A stretch of 45,405 nt of DNA from HB2-32-21 sp040235495 (GTDB lineage Bacteria > Pseudomonadota > Gammaproteobacteria > Pseudomonadales > Porticoccaceae), in NCBI GenBank assembly GCA_040235495.1, contig JBECKV010000006.1, positions 1-45,405 of the forward strand, read 5' to 3'. Numbering within the stretch: the stretch's first letter is position 1; each line of letters begins with the position of its first letter. Under the pieces are notes generated by a model. It did no database searches. It saw only the letters and a list, made by a program, of their open reading frames with translations, and was not told the origin of the DNA. Position numbers and translations under genes: made by a program. Of the stretch, positions 41,630 through 45,405 are shown piece after piece.

Positions 41630-42145
41630 ATGGTGAGAATCGCCCTGATCGCAGCCGTGGCTGACAATGGAGTCATCGGTAATAACAACGCCCTGCCCTG
41701 GCACATCCCCGCCGACCTGAAACACTTTAAACAGGTGACCATGGGTAAGCCCATTATTATGGGCCGACTTACCTATGAATCTATTGGCAAAGTGCTGCCT
41801 GGGCGAAGCAATATTGTGGTGACCAAAAGTAATGCCGTTCTGGCTCCCGGAGCGCACGTCTGTCATTCCCTGGAGGCAGCAATCAATCTGGCGAAAACGC
41901 GCGCCAGCGGGATGCGCGTCGGTGAGGTGGTGATTGTCGGCGGCGGGCAAATCTATCGCCAGGCCATGCCCCTGGTTGATCGGATGTACCTGACGCGAGT
42001 AAAACGCGCGGTCTCGGGAGATGCGATATTCCCTGCCTATCGGGCACAAGAATGGGAGAAAGTATCAATCGGCTCGTGCCCGGCTACGGCGGATCAGCCG
42101 GCCTGTGAATTTCTGATGCTTACGCGCCGCCGACAGGACAAATAA
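41630..42145 (+). CDS. folA: Dihydrofolate reductase
   Basis: 171 residues. Conserved pattern: IALIAAVADNGVIGNNNALP, WHIPADLKHFKQVTMGKPII (with the catalytic acidic Asp), MGRLTYESIGKVLPGR and VVIVGGGQIYRQAMPLVDRM. It reduces DHF to THF with NADPH. Its ribosome-binding region is the purine-rich GTAGAGA repeat tract; no canonical AGGAGG is seen. ThyA, encoded 1.4 kb upstream on the same strand, produces its substrate. Confidence 0.96.
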   Translation: MVRIALIAAVADNGVIGNNNALPWHIPADLKHFKQVTMGKPIIMGRLTYESIGKVLPGRSNIVVTKSNAVLAPGAHVCHSLEAAINLAKTRASGMRVGEVVIVGGGQIYRQAMPLVDRMYLTRVKRAVSGDAIFPAYRAQEWEKVSIGSCPATADQPACEFLMLTRRRQDK

Positions 42146-42168
42146 AATAATAGAGCGGAGACCAGATC

Positions 42169-42190
42169 CATGCCTGACTGATCAGGCATG
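42169..42190. terminator. Perfect hairpin between folA and the TonB2-type operon
   Basis: CATGCCTGA (42169-42177) and TCAGGCATG (42182-42190) form a 9-bp stem with a 4-base loop, 23 bases after the folA stop. There is no T-run, so it could be a terminator aided by Rho or an operator for the following operon. No Fur box was recognised in this gap. Confidence 0.5.
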
Positions 42191-42232
42191 TCCCGATCAG
42201 TACAATGAAAGACACACCAAGATAATTCAGGA

Positions 42233-43024
42233 ATGCTAGTCGACATGAAGGATTTGCGTGGAATCAAGCTTTTCTGCTGGCCGGCGGTCGTTGGTCTTGC
42301 CCTTGGCCAATGCGCACTGGCCCGGGAAGTGGATGCGGTGCTCAAAGCCGGTGCCGACAAGACAGCGGCGGCACAACAATCCCAGCAGCGTATCGATCAG
42401 TTGGCCGGGCAGGCCGACGATTTGTCGCGGGATTTTCGAATGGTCAACAAACAGATCGAGGGTCTGCGCGTCTACAACGCGCAACTGGAAAAGCAGATCG
42501 AAAACCAACGACAGTCGATGGACGAGATCGCGGCGTCAATAGAAAACGCCACGCTCATGGAGCGGCAGCTCATGCCGCTGTCGATCAAGATGCTCGATGC
42601 CCTTGAGCAGCATATCAACCTGGATTTGCCGTTTGCGCGCCAGGCACGCCTCGCGGCGATCGCTCGTGTGCGCGCCAATCTCGATGCCACGCACTTCAGC
42701 GCCGCTGAAAAATTTCGGCAGGTGCTCGAAATCTATGATATCGAGTCCGGTTATGGAGGAACTATTGATCAGTACAGGGGGTTGCTGCCTATCGATGGTC
42801 AGGATAGACAGGTCACTTTTTTGAGAGTCGGCCGCATTGCGCTGCTCTATCAGACCTCCGATCAGAGCCAGACCGGAGTATGGGATAGCGCTGCAAAGCA
42901 GTGGCGGACGCTGGATTCGGGGGAGTATCGCTCGGCGGTGGCCAATGCCGTGCGCATCGCGAAAAAGCAGGCGGCAATTGACGTGTTGAAGTTGCCGATC
43001 AAATCACCGGAGCCAGTCAAATGA
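42233..43024 (+). CDS. DUF3450 protein of a TonB2-type system
   Basis: 263 residues. A signal peptide (LFCWPAVVGLALGQCALA, cleaved before REVD) is followed by a coiled coil (about 40-110: QRIDQLAGQADDLSRDFRMV, YNAQLEKQIENQRQSMDEIA) and a C-terminal domain with FLRVGRIALLYQTSDQSQTG, all typical of DUF3450. It should be periplasmic. In vibrios and other marine gammaproteobacteria this gene leads the TtpC-ExbB2-ExbD2-TonB2 operon; its role there is not settled. ATG 42233 or 42245 is possible. It overlaps the next gene by ATGA. Confidence 0.9.
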   Translation: MLVDMKDLRGIKLFCWPAVVGLALGQCALAREVDAVLKAGADKTAAAQQSQQRIDQLAGQADDLSRDFRMVNKQIEGLRVYNAQLEKQIENQRQSMDEIAASIENATLMERQLMPLSIKMLDALEQHINLDLPFARQARLAAIARVRANLDATHFSAAEKFRQVLEIYDIESGYGGTIDQYRGLLPIDGQDRQVTFLRVGRIALLYQTSDQSQTGVWDSAAKQWRTLDSGEYRSAVANAVRIAKKQAAIDVLKLPIKSPEPVK

Positions 43025-44403
43025 AAAGTTCGGTAATTCATTTTTTCTGGCTGGTGCTGGTGGCTGTTTTGGTGAGTCCTGTGAAGGTATCCGCCCAGGA
43101 GCAGGCCGCGAGTCTCGATGAGTTGTTGCGCATGATCCGCTCAGCCAAAGTCAGCGAATCCAAAGAGCATCAACAACGGGAACAGCGGTTCCGCAACGAT
43201 AAAGCGCGCCAGCAAACCTTGCTGAGCGAGGCCAATGCGGAAAAACTCGCTCTGGAAAGAAAAAGTGAACAGCTGGAAAAACTGTTTGCGGAAAACGAAA
43301 TCGAGCTTGAATCACGGCAAGAGCAACTCCAGCGTCGCCTGGGTTCCCTCAAGGAGCTTTTTGGCCATTTGACCGCCACCGCCGGTGATGCTGTCGTAAG
43401 CATGGAACAATCCCTTGTCAGTGCCCAGTATCCCGGTCGAACCGGGTCCCTGGAGGCGCTGATTGAAAAAATGGCCAGTAATACCCGCCTGCCGAGCCTG
43501 GAGGAAATAGAAAACCTTTGGTATGAGGTCCATCGGGAAATGATAGAGGCGGGCAAGGTGGTTCGCTTTCCCGGCGAGTACCTGAGCGTTGATGGCGAAC
43601 GGATCAAGGGAGAAATTGTCCGGGTCGGCGTTTTTAATCTGTTCTCTAATGGCAATTATCTGACTTATGACCCGGAAAATGGCGTGATTTCAGAGCTGCC
43701 GCGCCAGCCTGGTGGTGGCTTGGTTGCTGCCGCCGCGGATCTGCAGGCTTCCAGTGCGGGCTTTACACGCATCGGCATTGACCCCACCGGCCCGAGTGGC
43801 GGCGGTTTGCTCAGGGCTTTGATCGATACGCCGACCCTGATCGAAAAATGGCATCAGGGCAAGGAGATCGGTTACGTTATTTCCGCGGTTGGCGTATTGG
43901 CGATGCTGCTGGCGCTCTGGCGGTTTATGGTGTTGTCAGGGATTTCCCGAAAGGTGAACGGGCAGCTTAAGTCCGACCAAGCCAGGGACGACAATCCGCT
44001 TGGGCGGGTGTTGCTGGTTGCCGACGGGAATCGGGGACTGGATGCTGAGTCGATGGAGTTGAAATTACACGAAGCCATTCTGCGCGAGCGACCACAAATC
44101 GAATTTGGTATTAATTTTCTGAAAATGATCGCCATGGTAGCGCCACTGGGTGGACTGCTAGGTACCGTGACCGGAATGATCGTGGTATTCCAGCAAATCA
44201 CCATCTTTGGCGCTGGCGATCCAAAAATGATGGCGGGCGGCATATCCCAGGCGCTTGTGACCACCGTCCTGGGCCTGGCGGTGGCGATTCCGACCGTGTT
44301 GATGCATTCCTGGGTCAACGGGTATGCCCAACGCATTCTGCATATTCTTGAACAACAGAGTATTGGTATCGTCGCCGAGAAGGCCGAGAGAGGAGTTGCC
44401 TGA
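43021..44403 (+). CDS. TtpC-type MotA/TolQ/ExbB proton-channel protein
   Basis: 460 residues, far longer than ExbB (about 240). A signal peptide (FFWLVLVAVLVSPVKVSA) precedes a long periplasmic coiled coil (about 50-115) and a periplasmic domain. The membrane part follows: GYVISAVGVLAMLLALWRFM, then FLKMIAMVAPLGGLLGTVTG and LVTTVLGLAVAIPTVLMHSW, the MotA/TolQ/ExbB core. In Vibrio TtpC is an additional essential component of the TonB2 complex. It overlaps DUF3450 by 4 bases and precedes ExbB by 2. Confidence 0.92.
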   Translation: MKSSVIHFFWLVLVAVLVSPVKVSAQEQAASLDELLRMIRSAKVSESKEHQQREQRFRNDKARQQTLLSEANAEKLALERKSEQLEKLFAENEIELESRQEQLQRRLGSLKELFGHLTATAGDAVVSMEQSLVSAQYPGRTGSLEALIEKMASNTRLPSLEEIENLWYEVHREMIEAGKVVRFPGEYLSVDGERIKGEIVRVGVFNLFSNGNYLTYDPENGVISELPRQPGGGLVAAAADLQASSAGFTRIGIDPTGPSGGGLLRALIDTPTLIEKWHQGKEIGYVISAVGVLAMLLALWRFMVLSGISRKVNGQLKSDQARDDNPLGRVLLVADGNRGLDAESMELKLHEAILRERPQIEFGINFLKMIAMVAPLGGLLGTVTGMIVVFQQITIFGAGDPKMMAGGISQALVTTVLGLAVAIPTVLMHSWVNGYAQRILHILEQQSIGIVAEKAERGVA

Positions 44404-44405
44404 TC

Positions 44406-44930
44406 ATGTATGTTCTCCACGAAATCTGGGAAGGCGTCCAGGATTTCATGGCGCTGGGCGGTACCGTACTGTGGTTCCTGGCGGCGCTGGTCGCGGCAAT
44501 GTGGACGCTCATGGTCGAGCGTGTCTGGTATTACAAAACGACTTTGCGCAGGGAACTGGTTGACGTTATCGAGATCTGGCGGAAGCGCCCGGAAAGAGCT
44601 TCAAAGCGCGCCCATCAAATCCGCGTTGGGTTGCTGTCGCGGATGAATTTGCGTATAGACCAGTACCTGCCGCAGATAAAAACGCTGATTGCGCTGGCGC
44701 CGCTGTTTGGTCTGCTCGGCACGGTTACCGGCATGATCCGGGTATTCGAGGTCATGGCGATCACCGGTGGCGGCGATGCCAAAGCCATGTCCAGCGGTGT
44801 GTCCATGGCGACGGTCCCGACAATGGCCGGTATGGTCGCGGCCCTGTCCGGGGTATTCGGGTTTACCTATCTCGAACGCCTGGCCAACCGCGAAAAGCAA
44901 TTACTGGAAGATAAACTGACCATGGACTAG
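44406..44930 (+). CDS. ExbB-like proton channel subunit (TonB2 system)
   Basis: 174 residues, the short ExbB2 form. The N-terminal membrane segment TVLWFLAALVAAMWTLMVER is followed by a cytoplasmic region, then IALAPLFGLLGTVTGMIRVF and TVPTMAGMVAALSGVFGFTY, the two other transmembrane helices with the conserved channel Thr. With ExbD it converts the proton gradient into motion of TonB to power outer-membrane receptors. A 122-base gap without a recognisable gene follows before exbD. Confidence 0.92.
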   Translation: MYVLHEIWEGVQDFMALGGTVLWFLAALVAAMWTLMVERVWYYKTTLRRELVDVIEIWRKRPERASKRAHQIRVGLLSRMNLRIDQYLPQIKTLIALAPLFGLLGTVTGMIRVFEVMAITGGGDAKAMSSGVSMATVPTMAGMVAALSGVFGFTYLERLANREKQLLEDKLTMD

Positions 44931-45052
44931 TGCCATTTGGCAATCAGCAAGGGCACCAGGTTTGCTGACACGGCGAGCGAATAGTTAAGCCGCGCGTGAC
45001 TAATGACATACCTGGGTTCGAAGTAAGGCGTGCGAGGGCGGATTACAGGACC

Positions 45053-45405
45053 ATGCGCGGAATAAGCCGTAAACAGGAAGAACAGGCGCAGGCGATTGAT
45101 CTCACGCCCATGCTGGACGTGGTGTTCATCATGCTGATCTTTTTTATCGTCACAGCTTCGTTTATCAAGTCGCCAGGAGTCGAGGTGGAAAAAACCGTAA
45201 CCTCGACCGCGCTCAAGAAAAAACCCGCTATTCTCGTGGGCATTGATGCACGGAACCAGATCTGGATGGATAAGAATCCGGTTAAGGATGGCCTGGTGAA
45301 ATTGCAGCTGTTGCGACTTTATACGGAAAATCCCAAAGGTGGGCTGGTGATTCAGGTGGATGCGGAAGCCGCTGTTGGCAAAATTGCCTTTGTCGCGGAT
45401 CTGGC
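45053..45405 (+). CDS. ExbD-like subunit (TonB2 system; 3' end outside the window)
   Basis: About 117 residues are visible. The cytoplasmic start MRGISRKQEEQAQAIDLTPM leads to LDVVFIMLIFFIVTASF, the single transmembrane helix with the proton-carrying Asp of the family (LDVVF), and then a periplasmic domain (VEVEKTVTSTALKKKPAILV). An ATG at 45053 fits the ExbD2 family start. TonB2 and a TPR protein would be expected just past the edge. Confidence 0.9.
   Translation, partial: MRGISRKQEEQAQAIDLTPMLDVVFIMLIFFIVTASFIKSPGVEVEKTVTSTALKKKPAILVGIDARNQIWMDKNPVKDGLVKLQLLRLYTENPKGGLVIQVDAEAAVGKIAFVADL

Noticed and set aside
42146..42232. Fur box before the TonB2-type operon
   Set aside because: The AT-rich pieces (AATAAAATAATAG, AGATAATTC) match the 19-bp Fur consensus poorly. 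Only the CATGCCTGA hairpin is reported.
1..45405. CRISPR array, prophage, insertion sequence, tRNA or rRNA
   Set aside because: Repeats are two- or three-copy head-to-tail units without spacers, no transposase or integrase reading frame was recognised, and no tRNA or rRNA signature was seen by eye; a tRNA search program would be needed to be certain.

Overview
The window reads as a chromosomal segment of a heterotrophic, probably marine gammaproteobacterium. The gene order zapB-like/zapA/6S RNA/fau facing ygfB/pepP/ubiH/ubiI is a gammaproteobacterial hallmark. The rppH-ptsP / lgt-thyA / folA block and a TtpC-type second TonB system with DUF3450 resemble Cellvibrionales and neighbouring marine lineages. 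That placement is an inference from gene order; there is no rRNA in the window. Most of the DNA is moderately GC-rich. The first ~2 kb is visibly more AT-rich. I see no tRNA, rRNA, insertion sequence, prophage or CRISPR array.

Left part (1-4722, minus strand): a tight four-gene operon of an acetolactate-synthase-like ThDP enzyme, two short tandem citrate-synthase-fold proteins and a TonB-dependent receptor that runs off the left edge. The combination of carboligase, citrate-synthase-like pair and outer-membrane receptor matches no pathway I know, and it is the best candidate for an undescribed system. A repeat-rich 280-bp divergent region separates it from an omega-amino-acid:pyruvate aminotransferase (plus strand).

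Catabolic block (6464-14204, minus): leucine dehydrogenase with E1alpha, E1beta and E2 of a branched-chain 2-oxoacid dehydrogenase (no E3 here), plus a trifunctional-lacking (no DNA-binding domain) PutA for proline. These funnel branched-chain amino acids and proline into central metabolism.

Housekeeping and redox block (14489-25599): class III alcohol dehydrogenase, an F420-type flavin/deazaflavin-fold protein, SrkA-like kinase, an adrenodoxin-type ferredoxin with its TrxR-like ferredoxin-NADP reductase, PurU, a macrodomain protein behind a candidate Anr/Fnr box, an exported DUF4124-glutaredoxin fusion, a nitroreductase coupled to RpiA, IlvA and pyruvate kinase.

Conserved core (25641-42145): fau, 6S RNA, zapA and a zapB-like gene; ygfB-pepP-ubiH-ubiI; psiE; gcvT-gcvH without gcvP; an NRDE/TANGO2 protein; rppH-ptsP; a HAD phosphatase; lgt-thyA; an Old Yellow Enzyme; folA. 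PurU, Fau, GcvTH, ThyA and FolA all belong to one-carbon/folate metabolism.

Right end (42233-45405): DUF3450-TtpC-ExbB-ExbD, the start of a TonB2-type energising operon cut by the window edge. Several gene-free gaps carry short tandem duplications (14-20 bp, two copies), and the aminotransferase promoter carries a three-copy 17-bp-period repeat.
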